Under the pieces are notes generated by a model. It was not told the origin of the DNA and did not search any database. It worked only from the letters and a program-made list of their open reading frames with translations. A stretch of 35,900 nt of DNA from NBML01 sp029939535 (GTDB lineage Bacteria; Desulfobacterota; Desulfobacteria; Desulfobacterales; Desulfobacteraceae): NCBI GenBank assembly GCA_029939535.1, contig JAOZST010000013.1:1-35900 (forward strand). The letters run 5' to 3'. Positions within the stretch are counted from its first letter, which is position 1. Every line of letters begins with the position of its first letter. Made by a program: the position numbers and the translations under genes. Positions 24,174 to 33,900 of this stretch are shown piece by piece.

Positions 24174-24701
24174 ATCTTTGTAATACCTGTCTTTTTCACT
24201 GTAAATGCAGCCGCAATACTGCTGCCTGTACATGGCAAGCTGTTTCGAAGTATCGATCCCTTCACGCCAGCCTTCTCGGAAATCATGGTAAAAAAAAGTC
24301 AGTCCATATTCTCTGGCCAGGGCCTGTCCAATTTCAATGATTAATTTATGGTTTTGAAATTTGCTGTAGAGCAGAGTGGTGGAAAAGGCATCAAATTTTC
24401 CCTTTTTAGCAACCATTGCCGAGGCTTTCAGTCTTGCATGGTAACAATAACGGCACCGGTCCTTTTCCCTGAACACAATGTTCTGGATGAATTTTTCCAA
24501 CTCATATCCCTGCTGCCAGATCATTTTTAAACCAATGTCCTGGCTGTATTGACGTAGAGTATCCTCCCGTTTCATACATTCAGTAAAGGGGTGGATATTG
24601 TGGCGAAAGAAAAATCCCATTACATCAATATTTTTTTCCTTGAGCACCTTCAGGGGATAAATTGAACATGGTCCGCAGCAGGTATGTAGTAAAAGTTTCA
24701 A
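24159..24701 (-). CDS. queH: epoxyqueuosine reductase QueH
   Basis: Last step of queuosine biosynthesis: reduces epoxyqueuosine to queuosine in the tRNA wobble position. QueH is the non-B12 alternative to QueG. The family's cysteine sets are visible: HTCCGPC at the N-terminus (Cys8, Cys9, Cys12), DRCRYCYHAR in the middle and QQYCGCIYS near the C-terminus, which provide the iron-sulfur and metal ligands. At 180 residues the length is typical. The start is TTG 24701, overlapping the yggS stop as TTGA, with CGGGAG-type sequence upstream; no ATG fits. It ends in an inverted repeat facing the ATPase gene. Other queuosine genes are not in the window. Confidence 0.93.
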   Translation of the reverse strand: MKLLLHTCCGPCSIYPLKVLKEKNIDVMGFFFRHNIHPFTECMKREDTLRQYSQDIGLKMIWQQGYELEKFIQNIVFREKDRCRYCYHARLKASAMVAKKGKFDAFSTTLLYSKFQNHKLIIEIGQALAREYGLTFFYHDFREGWREGIDTSKQLAMYRQQYCGCIYSEKDRYYKDKVKK

Positions 24702-25384
24702 TCCCGACTCCCGAAAATGGCTGTTCCCACCCTTACCATGGTGGAGCCTTCTTCAATGGCCACTTGAAAATCATTGCTCATGCCCATGGAAAGATGATTA
24801 ACATTGTCTAAACCAGCAGCAATGATCTCTTCCCTTATCCCGGCAAGTTTTTTAAAATAGATCCTGGCGTTTTCAGGATCACTGAAAAAGGGAGGCATGC
24901 ACATGAGACCTTCAAGGGATATGTTTTCAAATTTATTTATTTCAAGGGCCAGAGAAACGGCTTCCTCCACACTGGCCCCGGATTTTGTATCTTCTTGGGC
25001 AATATTGATCTGGAGCAGAATTTTTTGTTCCTTTTTTATTTTTCCAGCCTGTTTGTCAATTTCCCGGCCAAGCTTCAGTTTGTCAACGGTGTGGATATAA
25101 TCAAAATACTGGACAGCAAATCTGGCCTTGTTTGACTGGAGATGCCCGATAAAATGCCAGCAGGAACTTTTTTTTCCAAGAAAGTCAATTTTTTCCATGG
25201 CTTCCTGGATATAGTTTTCACCTAAATTTGCTGTACCAGCCTCAATGGCCTTTGAAACCAGTTGGGCTGTTTTGCGCTTGCTCACTCCGATCAGGGTGAT
25301 TGTCTCGGGATCCCTGCCACAGGCCAGGGCAGTGTTGTGTATTTTTTTTTCTATGGATACAATATTTTCTTTGATGGTTGTCAT
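24698..25384 (-). CDS. yggS: YggS/PROSC family pyridoxal-phosphate homeostasis protein
   Basis: Single-domain PLP-binding barrel protein thought to buffer free PLP and affect amino-acid and keto-acid balance. The PLP lysine lies in LIGVSKRK (about Lys36), and the family motifs LGENYIQEA, WHFIGHLQSNK and LSMGMSNDFQVAIEEGSTMVR are all present. From ATG 25384 it has 228 residues, a normal length; AAGGAA about 6 nt upstream supports this start over an upstream extension to 25459. It follows maf by 26 nt and overlaps queH by 4 nt, so the three form one transcription unit. Confidence 0.95.
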   Translation of the reverse strand: MTTIKENIVSIEKKIHNTALACGRDPETITLIGVSKRKTAQLVSKAIEAGTANLGENYIQEAMEKIDFLGKKSSCWHFIGHLQSNKARFAVQYFDYIHTVDKLKLGREIDKQAGKIKKEQKILLQINIAQEDTKSGASVEEAVSLALEINKFENISLEGLMCMPPFFSDPENARIYFKKLAGIREEIIAAGLDNVNHLSMGMSNDFQVAIEEGSTMVRVGTAIFGSRD

Positions 25385-25410
25385 TTTGTGTTCCTTAAAA
25401 ATAGTATGCC

Positions 25411-26010
25411 TTAAAATTGAATAATATCCAGCTCCATCAGGGTTTCCATTACTTCGCATATTGGCAGGCCCACCACGTTTGAATATGACCCGGCAATTTT
25501 CCGGATCATAAAGGAACCAATTCCCTGTATTCCATAGGCTCCTGCTTTGTCATAGGGCTCGTTTGTACCAGTATACCATTGAATTTCCTGTTGGGACAGG
25601 TCTTTAAACACAACTCTGGTCTCAATGGCTTTGGAAATTGTTTTTTTTCTGGCCTGGCAGCAGATTGTAAAGCCTGTAAAAACAGAGTGTGATCTATTAT
25701 TCAACATTGTCAGCATGTGAATGGCGTGGTCCCGGGATTCAGGCTTTCCAAGGATAGCCCCATCCACTACAACAATGGTGTCCGCACCAATAATCCATGA
25801 ATCAGGCTGAATATTTTTAATATAATCTGCTTTTGCCCGGGACAGGGTTTTGACATAATTTTCAGGAATGGAAAGTGTGGTGGATTTTTCATCAATATCC
25901 GGGGATAAAATATCAAGAACCAGACCTGCCTGTTCTAAAAGTCCTTTTCTCCTGGGAGATTTAGATGCCAGGACAATATGTTCCTGGATGATTTGGTTTG
26001 TTTTATTCAT
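25411..26010 (-). CDS. maf: Maf family nucleoside triphosphate pyrophosphatase
   Basis: House-cleaning enzyme that hydrolyses non-canonical or modified nucleoside triphosphates to monophosphates and PPi. The opening LASKSPRRKGLLEQAG, the catalytic ADTIVVVDG region with LGKP following, and the KAGAYGIQG block are diagnostic. The last block, with its Gln, fits the dTTP/UTP-type (YhdE) branch more than the YceF branch, but this is a visual judgement. It has 199 residues, as usual. AGAGG lies close before ATG 26010. It is the first gene of maf-yggS-queH. Confidence 0.94.
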   Translation of the reverse strand: MNKTNQIIQEHIVLASKSPRRKGLLEQAGLVLDILSPDIDEKSTTLSIPENYVKTLSRAKADYIKNIQPDSWIIGADTIVVVDGAILGKPESRDHAIHMLTMLNNRSHSVFTGFTICCQARKKTISKAIETRVVFKDLSQQEIQWYTGTNEPYDKAGAYGIQGIGSFMIRKIAGSYSNVVGLPICEVMETLMELDIIQF

Positions 26011-26127
26011 GGCCTCTTTTTAACAGAAATCATTTCCCATGACAATGGAAAGGAACCTGGTGCACCTCAAATTAATCGGTTTTAAATTTTCTTTTGATTG
26101 ATCCGAAGAAACCAACACAATTTAAGC

Positions 26128-26156
26128 TTGTAAAATCAAATAAAATGTTATATTTA
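26128..26156 (+). promoter_or_regulatory. candidate sigma-70 promoter for tRNA-Leu
   Basis: TTGTAA (26128-26133) and TATTTA (26151-26156) are 17 bp apart. The predicted start near 26163 lies about 10 nt before the tRNA, as expected for a stable RNA. Neither box is a full consensus match. Confidence 0.4.
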
Positions 26157-26172
26157 ACCTGCAATTATATAT

Positions 26173-26260
26173 GCCTGGGTGGCGGAATAGGTAGACGCAA
26201 GGGACTTAAAATCCCTCGGTGATAATCACTGTACGAGTTCAATTCTCGTCCCAGGTACCA
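26173..26260 (+). tRNA. tRNA-Leu (anticodon TAA)
   Basis: Acceptor strand GCCTGGG pairs with CCCAGGT (one G-U at the end), followed by ACCA with CCA encoded. The D arm is present. The anticodon arm AGGGA-CTTAAAA-TCCCT places TAA at the anticodon, decoding UUA/UUG. The long variable arm (CGGTG-ATAAT-CACTG) is typical of leucine tRNAs, and the T arm CGAG-TTCAATT-CTCG is intact. It reads towards murA, with a terminator between them. Confidence 0.96.
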
Positions 26261-26267
26261 GCTAAAT

Positions 26268-26306
26268 AAAAAAAGGATTTTGACCTTTTTACCAAAACCC
26301 TTTTTT
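26268..26306 (+). terminator. rho-independent terminator after tRNA-Leu
   Basis: A stem of A-run, GG, TTTTG (26268-26282) pairs with CAAAA, CC, T-run (26293-26306), with one internal A-C mismatch and a 10-nt loop. The 3' arm ends in six T. It starts 8 nt after the tRNA CCA and lies before murA, which therefore probably has its own weak promoter or depends on read-through. Confidence 0.7.
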
Positions 26307-26331
26307 ATCAATAAAAAGTAATACTCTCTCT

Positions 26332-27582
26332 ATGGATAAAATTGTAATTCATGGTGGCCGACCGCTTACAGGTGAAGTCACCATCAGCGGTGCAAAAAAT
26401 GCCGCCCTGCCGCTTCTTGCTTCAAGTATACTTGTAAACGGAATATCTACATTTACCAATGTTCCGAAACTCATGGATATCACCAGTATTAGAATGCTGC
26501 TTGAAGATTTAGGGGCAAGTACAAATTTTGAGGGCTGCACCCTGGTCATTGATGGCTCCGGCATCAATAAAATTGAAGCAGAATATGAACTTGTGCGGAA
26601 GATGCGGGCCTCTATTCTTGTGCTGGGTCCTTTGGTCGCAAGGTTTGGGCATGCAAAAGTTTCCATGCCCGGGGGGTGCGCCATTGGTGCAAGACCAGTC
26701 AATATGCATCTTTCAGGTCTTGAAGCCCTGGGCGCTGAAATTTGTATGGATCATGGCTATATTGAAGCAAAGGCAGACCAGCTCATCGGTAATGAGATCT
26801 ATTTTGATAATCCCACGGTAACAGGAACCGAAAACCTGATGATGGCGGCTGTCCTTGCAAGGGGGACCACAATTTTGAGAAATGCAGCCAGGGAACCTGA
26901 AATTTTATGCCTTGCTCATGCCCTTATTAAAATGGGTGCGAGGATTTCAGGGGCTGGCACAGCCATTATTTCCATTGAAGGGGTGGAAAGACTCAACCCG
27001 GTTCAGGTGACTGTAATACCCGACAGGATTGAAGCCGGTACTTTTATGGTGGCTGCAGCTGCAACCAAAGGGGATGTGTTGATAAAAGACTGCTGTCCAG
27101 ATCATATGGGTGGGATTATCAGTAAACTCAAGGCAACTGGTGCAGCCATTGATGTCAATGCAGACCAGGTAAGGGTTATGGGGAGTGAAACCATTAAAAG
27201 CATTGATATAAAAACCCTTCCCTATCCAGGATTTCCAACGGATATGCAGGCCCAGTTCATGGCTCTTATGACCATTGCAAAGGGAAACAGCGTGATCCAT
27301 GAATCTATTTTTGAAAATCGGTTCATCCATGCCAATGAATTATTGCGTATGGGAGCGGATATCTCGGTTTCCAATGGTAATTATGCCATGGTCCGGGGGG
27401 TTGAAAGACTCCAGGCTGCTCCTGTGATGGCGTCTGATCTGCGTGCCAGTGCCTCCCTGGTGATTGCCGGTTTGATTGCTCAGGGTACAACTGAAATTTC
27501 AAGGGTTTACCACATGGACAGGGGATATGAAGCCATAGAAAAAAAGTTCTCATCCCTGGGAGCAGATATCCAGCGGATTTAA
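26332..27582 (+). CDS. murA: UDP-N-acetylglucosamine 1-carboxyvinyltransferase MurA
   Basis: First committed step of peptidoglycan synthesis: transfers enolpyruvate from PEP to UDP-GlcNAc in the cytoplasm. The active-site residues are visible: Lys22-Asn23 in ISGAKNA, Cys116 in PGGCAIGARPVN (the fosfomycin-reactive Cys is present), and the late PGFPTDMQAQ segment. At 416 residues it is of normal length (E. coli 419). ATG 26332 is supported by the conserved start MDKIVIHGG; the ribosome-binding site is not clear. It is followed by comEC after 30 nt. Confidence 0.97.
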   Translation: MDKIVIHGGRPLTGEVTISGAKNAALPLLASSILVNGISTFTNVPKLMDITSIRMLLEDLGASTNFEGCTLVIDGSGINKIEAEYELVRKMRASILVLGPLVARFGHAKVSMPGGCAIGARPVNMHLSGLEALGAEICMDHGYIEAKADQLIGNEIYFDNPTVTGTENLMMAAVLARGTTILRNAAREPEILCLAHALIKMGARISGAGTAIISIEGVERLNPVQVTVIPDRIEAGTFMVAAAATKGDVLIKDCCPDHMGGIISKLKATGAAIDVNADQVRVMGSETIKSIDIKTLPYPGFPTDMQAQFMALMTIAKGNSVIHESIFENRFIHANELLRMGADISVSNGNYAMVRGVERLQAAPVMASDLRASASLVIAGLIAQGTTEISRVYHMDRGYEAIEKKFSSLGADIQRI

Positions 27583-27612
27583 TAATAAAAAATTCTCAAC
27601 AGGTATGGCTAT

Positions 27613-30120
27613 GTGAAAATATTAGTGAATCATGTCCATCCACCGCTTCTTCCAGTGATCATTTCCCTGATCACAGGGATACTTGCAGGCAATGCACTGC
27701 CGGATACCCCATTTTTTGTTTATGCAGGTTTTTCTTTTGTTGTTCTCTTTTTAACGTCTTTTTTTCTGGTTAAATTAAAGCCCTTTGTATTCAGTATAAG
27801 TTTTCTGGTAATGATCTGGGGTTTTTTTTCCATTTCAAGGATTTTAATCCCTGTTTTTTCACCAGATCACATCTCAAATTATACTGATTCATCCAGATAT
27901 ACCATTTCAGGAAAGATAGTTTCCCTTTCTAAACATTATCCCCATAAACAGAGAATAACTCTTTTTTGTAATCTTCTTGAAAAAAAGGAAATAAAGCCTG
28001 TCCCTGTAAATGGCAGGGTAATTGTAAATATATATGGGAATAGGGAGACCCCTCTTCAATACGGCGATGTTATTCAATTTGAAAGCCCATTAAAGCCCAT
28101 TCGAAATTTTTCTAATCCCAATGGGTTTGAATATGAAAAATATATGAAATCCAAGGGGATTTTTGGTTCTGCCTATGCCTATTCCCAGAAAATTATAGTA
28201 TTAACACAAAGTTCAATTCCTTTTTATATAAAAATGATCCGTACCATTGAGCAAGCCAGGAATCGTTTCTTTTATTTTACCATGGATTGCCTGGAAAACA
28301 AGGATGCAGCTGCCATTCTAACTGCCCTGATCACCGGTAAAAAAGAAGTGATCCCTCTGGAACTGAGAGATGATTTTTCCAAGGCAGGTGCTTCTCATCT
28401 TCTTGCAATTTCAGGTCTTCATCTTTCCATAGTGGCCTTGATTTTCTTTTTCCTGTTTTATTCTTTCCTTGCCCGCTTCCACAAGGTTTTGATTACAGGA
28501 ATAGCCAAAAAAACAGCAGGAATGCTTACCCTGATCCCTTTGATTCTGTATGCTGTTTTTTCAGGGTTTTCTCCTTCCACCCAGAGGGCTTTTATCATGA
28601 CTGCTGTTTTCATGATTGCTTTTATGGGTGAAAAAGAAAATGATCCTTTAAATACTCTGGCCCTTGCAGCTGTTCTTATCCTCATCATGGACAGTACATC
28701 CCTGTTTTCCATCTCCTTTCAATTGTCATTTATGGCGTTGTTGTTTATCATCCTTGGATTTTCACTTTTCAAAAAGCGAGAATGGATGGTTAAAAAAAAA
28801 ATAATGACAATGATGATCTCTGCTGTCCTGGTTACATTTTTTGCAGGGCTTGGAACTTTTCCTTTGATTGCCCATTATTTTAACATGGTTTCCCATGTAC
28901 AGATTATGGCCAACCTGTTACTTGTGCCCCTCATGGGATTTATCTGCCTCCCCCTTGGATTTCTCGCCTTTTTTTTATTTTTTTTCCCCCCTTCCCTGGC
29001 AACGATTACCATGGATTTGTGTCAGGCGATCCTTTGTTTTTGTATAAACTATATTCAATATTTGACGGGTTTTGGCTTTTCATGGTCCAGAATAATAACT
29101 TTTACTGTCAAGGAAACAGGATTAATTTATCTTTTTTTCGGGGCTGTTTTTTTGATACTTTTTCGCCATAAAAAAACAGGGATTGGGCTTTTAACCCTGG
29201 TGCTGTTGTCAGGGTTTCTCTGTGCAGGGGCTGGGATTAAAAACAAGTATTTTTCCGGGAAAATGAATATAACCATTCTGGATGTAGGGCAGGGAAATAG
29301 TGCTTTGATTCAGACCATTGAAGGGGAAAATATCCTGGTGGATGGAGGAGGCTTTTCAGGAAGTTTTAGTTTTGATACTGGCCGATATGTAGTGGCGCCT
29401 TTTTTGTGGGCAAAAAAAATTCTATTTCTGGATGCTGTGATTTTGAGCCATCCTGAATCAGATCACCTAAAGGGACTGGTTTATATTTTAGAAAATTTTA
29501 AGGTTAACATGCTGATAAAAAATCGAGATAAAACTTCCAGTAAGGACTTTAAAGAGTTAATCTCCCTGTGCAGCGAAAAAAAAATAAAAATATGGTATCC
29601 TGGCCAGGTGAAAAATAGACAGGAAAATAATGATAAAATAAGTAATGGAAAAACAATTAATTGCAAAAAATTCAATGGCCAGACAGAACTTTATTTCGGT
29701 AAAACAGTTTTAATGTTTTATGGGCCTGAACCAGATCAATTTACCAATAACCTGAACAATAATTCGCTTGTTTTTCAAATTAGTTTTAAAAAGTTTACCA
29801 TGCTTTTCCCCGGTGATATACTTTTTGAAAGGGAAATGGATCTTTTCCAAAAAAATGATTTGGACCTGGCATCTTTGATACTGCTTTCCCCCCACCATGG
29901 CAGCTCAAGTTCAAGCAGTAAAATTTTTCTTGATAAAGTAAACCCCGAAAGTGTAGTAATATCCTGCGGATATAAAAATCGATACGGCTTTCCAAACCCT
30001 GAGGTATTGGAAAGCTACTATCGTAGAGGATATAAGGTTTTCAGGACGGATCTTGACGGTGCTGTCACCATATCCTCTGACGGTATTGTATATGATACTT
30101 TAACCCATAAAGGCAGATAA
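27613..30120 (+). CDS. comEC: ComEC/Rec2 family DNA-uptake channel protein
   Basis: Inner-membrane protein that moves single-stranded DNA into the cytoplasm during natural transformation. The 835 residues show an N-terminal membrane and OB-like region (about 1-220, with the PIRNFSNPNGFEYEKYM segment), a multi-helix competence domain (about 225-520, SKAGASHLLAISGLHLSIVALI and FSGFSPSTQRAFIMTA) and a C-terminal metallo-beta-lactamase domain (about 555-830) with DVGQGNSALI, SHPESDHLKGL and LSPHHGSS. The start is GTG 27613; nearby ATGs are out of frame. It follows murA closely. Other competence genes are absent here, so transformability is not shown. Confidence 0.93.
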   Translation: MKILVNHVHPPLLPVIISLITGILAGNALPDTPFFVYAGFSFVVLFLTSFFLVKLKPFVFSISFLVMIWGFFSISRILIPVFSPDHISNYTDSSRYTISGKIVSLSKHYPHKQRITLFCNLLEKKEIKPVPVNGRVIVNIYGNRETPLQYGDVIQFESPLKPIRNFSNPNGFEYEKYMKSKGIFGSAYAYSQKIIVLTQSSIPFYIKMIRTIEQARNRFFYFTMDCLENKDAAAILTALITGKKEVIPLELRDDFSKAGASHLLAISGLHLSIVALIFFFLFYSFLARFHKVLITGIAKKTAGMLTLIPLILYAVFSGFSPSTQRAFIMTAVFMIAFMGEKENDPLNTLALAAVLILIMDSTSLFSISFQLSFMALLFIILGFSLFKKREWMVKKKIMTMMISAVLVTFFAGLGTFPLIAHYFNMVSHVQIMANLLLVPLMGFICLPLGFLAFFLFFFPPSLATITMDLCQAILCFCINYIQYLTGFGFSWSRIITFTVKETGLIYLFFGAVFLILFRHKKTGIGLLTLVLLSGFLCAGAGIKNKYFSGKMNITILDVGQGNSALIQTIEGENILVDGGGFSGSFSFDTGRYVVAPFLWAKKILFLDAVILSHPESDHLKGLVYILENFKVNMLIKNRDKTSSKDFKELISLCSEKKIKIWYPGQVKNRQENNDKISNGKTINCKKFNGQTELYFGKTVLMFYGPEPDQFTNNLNNNSLVFQISFKKFTMLFPGDILFEREMDLFQKNDLDLASLILLSPHHGSSSSSSKIFLDKVNPESVVISCGYKNRYGFPNPEVLESYYRRGYKVFRTDLDGAVTISSDGIVYDTLTHKGR

Positions 30121-30123
30121 ACT

Positions 30124-30948
30124 TTGTATTACATTTATTTCCCATATGTACTGATATTGTCCGGTTTCATGTTTTTTGAATGTCGTGGGAAAAAATATCC
30201 CAAATGGTGGGCTGCCATGGTGCTCATGGCTCCTGTTACGACTCCTTATTTTATTTTTAAGTCCCGGAAGACGAAAGGGATGATTTTGTTTGTGGTGTTT
30301 CTGGTCACGTTTACAATGGTTTCTATTGCTGAATTTTATATCTATTCCAATATGAAGGAAAAATTTAAATACGATGATTTGCCGCCCGTCACCCGGCAGA
30401 TTATGGAGACTATCGATTCTTTAAAGGTAACTAATTCTGAATTGGACCATGGCCTTGCGGGTCTTGAAAAACTTTCCAAAGTTGACTCCCGGATAAAAGA
30501 GCTGAAACATACCATTGAATTTGTTGAAAACCTGAGAACAATTTTGTCTAAAAATCAATTGGCAATAAACCAGCTTGCAAAGTTAATATTGAATAATAAA
30601 TCCTATCTTGCTAAACAGGATTTGGACTGGGTCTATGGTATTGAGGAATTTTATACCAATAGAAATGTGACCCTTCACATCAATAGCCTTGAAACCTATC
30701 TAAAGGACTTTCAAGCCCTGCTTCAATATGTTGTTATTAATTTTTATTTTATTACTGAGCATAAAACCCAGGAGCATTTAAAAAATTATGATGAATATTA
30801 TCTAAGGTATCGCAGGGCTCTATCTACCCACAATAAGTTCAATGTACAGCGCCTTGAATTTCAAAATGATTTATTACTCAAGCACCCTGATCTACAGCCC
30901 TATCTCCCGGGTGATCGTCAGACCGAAACCCTTCGTTTATGGGAATAG
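30124..30948 (+). CDS. unknown membrane protein with soluble helical C-terminal part
   Basis: I do not recognise this 274-residue protein. It has hydrophobic segments at about 1-17, 27-46 and 52-72, then a soluble part (about 78-274) rich in charged heptad-like helices (for example RQIMETIDSLKVTNSELDHGL) that may form a coiled coil. The start is TTG 30124, 4 nt after the comEC stop, with AAAGG about 10 nt upstream; ATG 30169 would lose the first membrane segment. The close spacing suggests co-expression with comEC. Its last 31 bp overlap the end of the convergent activase gene. Confidence 0.7.
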   Translation: MYYIYFPYVLILSGFMFFECRGKKYPKWWAAMVLMAPVTTPYFIFKSRKTKGMILFVVFLVTFTMVSIAEFYIYSNMKEKFKYDDLPPVTRQIMETIDSLKVTNSELDHGLAGLEKLSKVDSRIKELKHTIEFVENLRTILSKNQLAINQLAKLILNNKSYLAKQDLDWVYGIEEFYTNRNVTLHINSLETYLKDFQALLQYVVINFYFITEHKTQEHLKNYDEYYLRYRRALSTHNKFNVQRLEFQNDLLLKHPDLQPYLPGDRQTETLRLWE

Positions 30949-33900
30949 GACTGGTTTCGTAAGTATTTGAGAAAGGGAATGATCGTCTTGTTTTTATTTC
31001 CCCCTGAAAGGTCATAGGTGATGCTGACAATGGGTACCTTTGTTTTTGCCTCAATCCTGGCCGCCATGGCCTCGGTTACAATTCCAGCGCAACAGAATGC
31101 CGGATTGGTCTGGACCAAAAGCCTGAGATCTGGATATTCCTGAATTATATGATGAATTTTTAGAATATTATCCATGGATTCACCCGTATGTTCCGGACGA
31201 ATTCCATATTGCTCCAGAAGATTTTCATAGGAATCGGTCACAATAAAATCTGATTCATTTAATAGTGGCATAAAATATTTATAATACTTTTTTTCCATTG
31301 CCTTCAGGGCAGTAAACAATGCTTTTTTTGAGATAAGGCTCAGGTATTTACCTTCCTTGAACCATTTTCTAAAATATTGATTGGCAATGATTTTGATGAA
31401 CTTATAATAGGGTGTCGTTACTACTTCCCCACCGTTTTCTTCTATAAAATGAACCAGATCCTGATTCATGATATCATTATCCCTTACATAGAGATCTCCG
31501 AAGATTCCAACCTTTGGGCGGTTTCTATCTTTTGTAACCTTGATTTTGCTGAACAAAGGAATGGCCTCCTGCAGGGCTTTCTCCTTGGAGCCTCCAGTAA
31601 GGAAGGCTGTTTTGATGATGGACAGGGCATGGTCAAGTACCTGGTCTGTTTCTCCCTTATTGATTTCATAGGGTCTTATTTTGCATCCAATACTACGAAG
31701 AAGACCGCCGAACATATAAGCAAAATATGTATCAGTGGATGCTTTAAAGGAAATATCAAATAAAGACAGTTCTCCCTTGTACACACGTGAATGCTGAAAT
31801 CCGTTTTGTTCCCGTTCAAGGATTTTATTGATATGATAGGGGTACATTTTTATATTACAGGCAATATCAGATTTGCTCAGCCATAAAACAGCCCTGGCCG
31901 GGTCAATGTTGTGTTTTTTAACCGTATGAATAAATCCAGCTGCAATGGCATTCAAAGGGATACACTGCCCTGTATTGGTCAAGATGCTTTTTTTAAGGAT
32001 TTCGTTGTTTTCTTCAATTAAAAAAGCATCATATCCTTGATTTTTAAGGGTTGCCACGATGAGATGGCCTGTAAAGGAATCCCAATTGGGGAAAATAATG
32101 GTTTTTTTATCCATGGATTCTGCATAAAGGGGGTCAAAGGATTTGTCCGGCCGGGGTAATTTCTTTTCCTTTAGATTATAATGGTTGGTAAAGGCTCTGA
32201 CAGCAGCTTCAATCCTTGTTTCATACCCCACACTTGAATCATGTTCATCCAGTTCAAGAACCAGGTATGGTTTATTATAATGTTCCATGATTTCTTTAAA
32301 GTAATCAACTCCGAATGAATCTGGTGCACATTTAAAAGAAGTGATATATACCGGGTAAAGATCCTTTGTAGTGGCAGCCATATGGGCAGCCTCCAGAATT
32401 TTTGCCCCATGCTGCCAGTGAATTTCTGTAAGCAAAGGCTGGATAAGATCATGATCCCTGGTATCCAGCATATCCTGGAAAAATGTTTTTACCCCGAGAT
32501 TTTCAAAGAGCCTGGGAATTTTGTTGTTCATTGATTCAGATAGAACAGTATAGGGTCGTCCCAGAAGAAGAGCTTTAATACCAGATGCTTCCTTTTGATT
32601 ATTTTGATACAATGCTTTTAATTTTACCTGGTTTTCATCTTTAAATTCCAAGGCCCTGTCATAGGCCATGGAAATATCAAAAAATGAAAATCTTTCGGAG
32701 ATTGTTTTTAAATGTTTATACAACTCCATTTTAGTGTGGAAATTTGTATATAAATATTTAATGATGGGTGATATTAGTTTTTTATGATCCAATGCCTTTA
32801 AACAGGCAATAATGGAAGGAGTAAACTGGGTATAATAGCAATGCTGCCTCCTTATATCTTTTCCCTTTGATTTGTTTTCAAAATAAAAGGGTAGAAATAC
32901 ATAATCGGTTTTTTCCATCAAATGTGAAACATGTCCGTGCAAAGATACAACCGGAGCGCAAAATTCTGCGCCTGCTATTGTTTTTCCCAGTTTAACAGGA
33001 TCTTTTAATCCTTTGCTTGTGATGGTTTTAACTCCCAGGTTTGAGAAAAAATGCTGCCAGAATTCAATATCCTCAAAAATATGCAGGGCAGCAGGAATCC
33101 CCATGGTGAAATCATGCTTTATGGGTGTATCACCTGTAAACCTGGTGGTTTGCTTTCTCAACCTGAGTAGATCCCAATTATTTTTTTTGGGCACCATTTT
33201 CTGGGTCTCATAATCCCTGCCGCATAAAAATCCATAGGCCTGGGGCTCGCCATCAATATCTGCAATGGTAAGCTTGCAGTGGTTTGTACATAAAGAACAG
33301 GTCTCCTGGCGAACCGGGATATCCTTTTTCCACAAATCAAAGCCCCTGAAATTGGTCTGGGTGATTTCCTGGTTATTTTTCTGGTCCCTGGTCTGATTCC
33401 TGACCTGATCTATAACCTGGTCCCTGGCCTGGTCCTGAACTTGGTCCCTTATCAGTAACGCAACTCCAAGGGCTCCTGTTAAATGACAGAACCTGGATAC
33501 ATGGATGGGTTTTTTAAGTTTTTGTTCAAAGGCTGCAACCAGTGCCCTGTTCCTTGCAGTGGCACCCTGGAAAAGAATATGTTTTCCGATTTTTCCCATA
33601 TTCGCAACTTTGGTCAGGTAGTTATCCCGAACTGAATGGAGTACAGAAGCAAGGATTTCATTTTTTTCATATCCTTCGGCAAAAAAATAATTAATATCTC
33701 TTTCCATGAAAACCGTACACCTGTCGCTTGAAACAGGGGAAGTCACCCCTTCTGTGCGTGATGAATATTCAGAAAGAGGACAATCTAGCTTGGCTGCCTG
33801 TTCTTCTATAAAACTGCCGGTCCCAGCGGCACATACTGAGTTCATGACAGATGAGGTAACCATTCCATCCTTGAGAAGGGTGAATTTAGCATCCTGGCCG

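Noticed and set aside
28082..28101. Exact 10-bp tandem repeat (AAAGCCCATT twice) inside comEC
   Set aside because: A recent 10-bp duplication would shift the frame, yet the protein around it (PLKPIRNFSNPNGFEYEKYM) matches the normal ComEC pattern, so it is chance or ancient.
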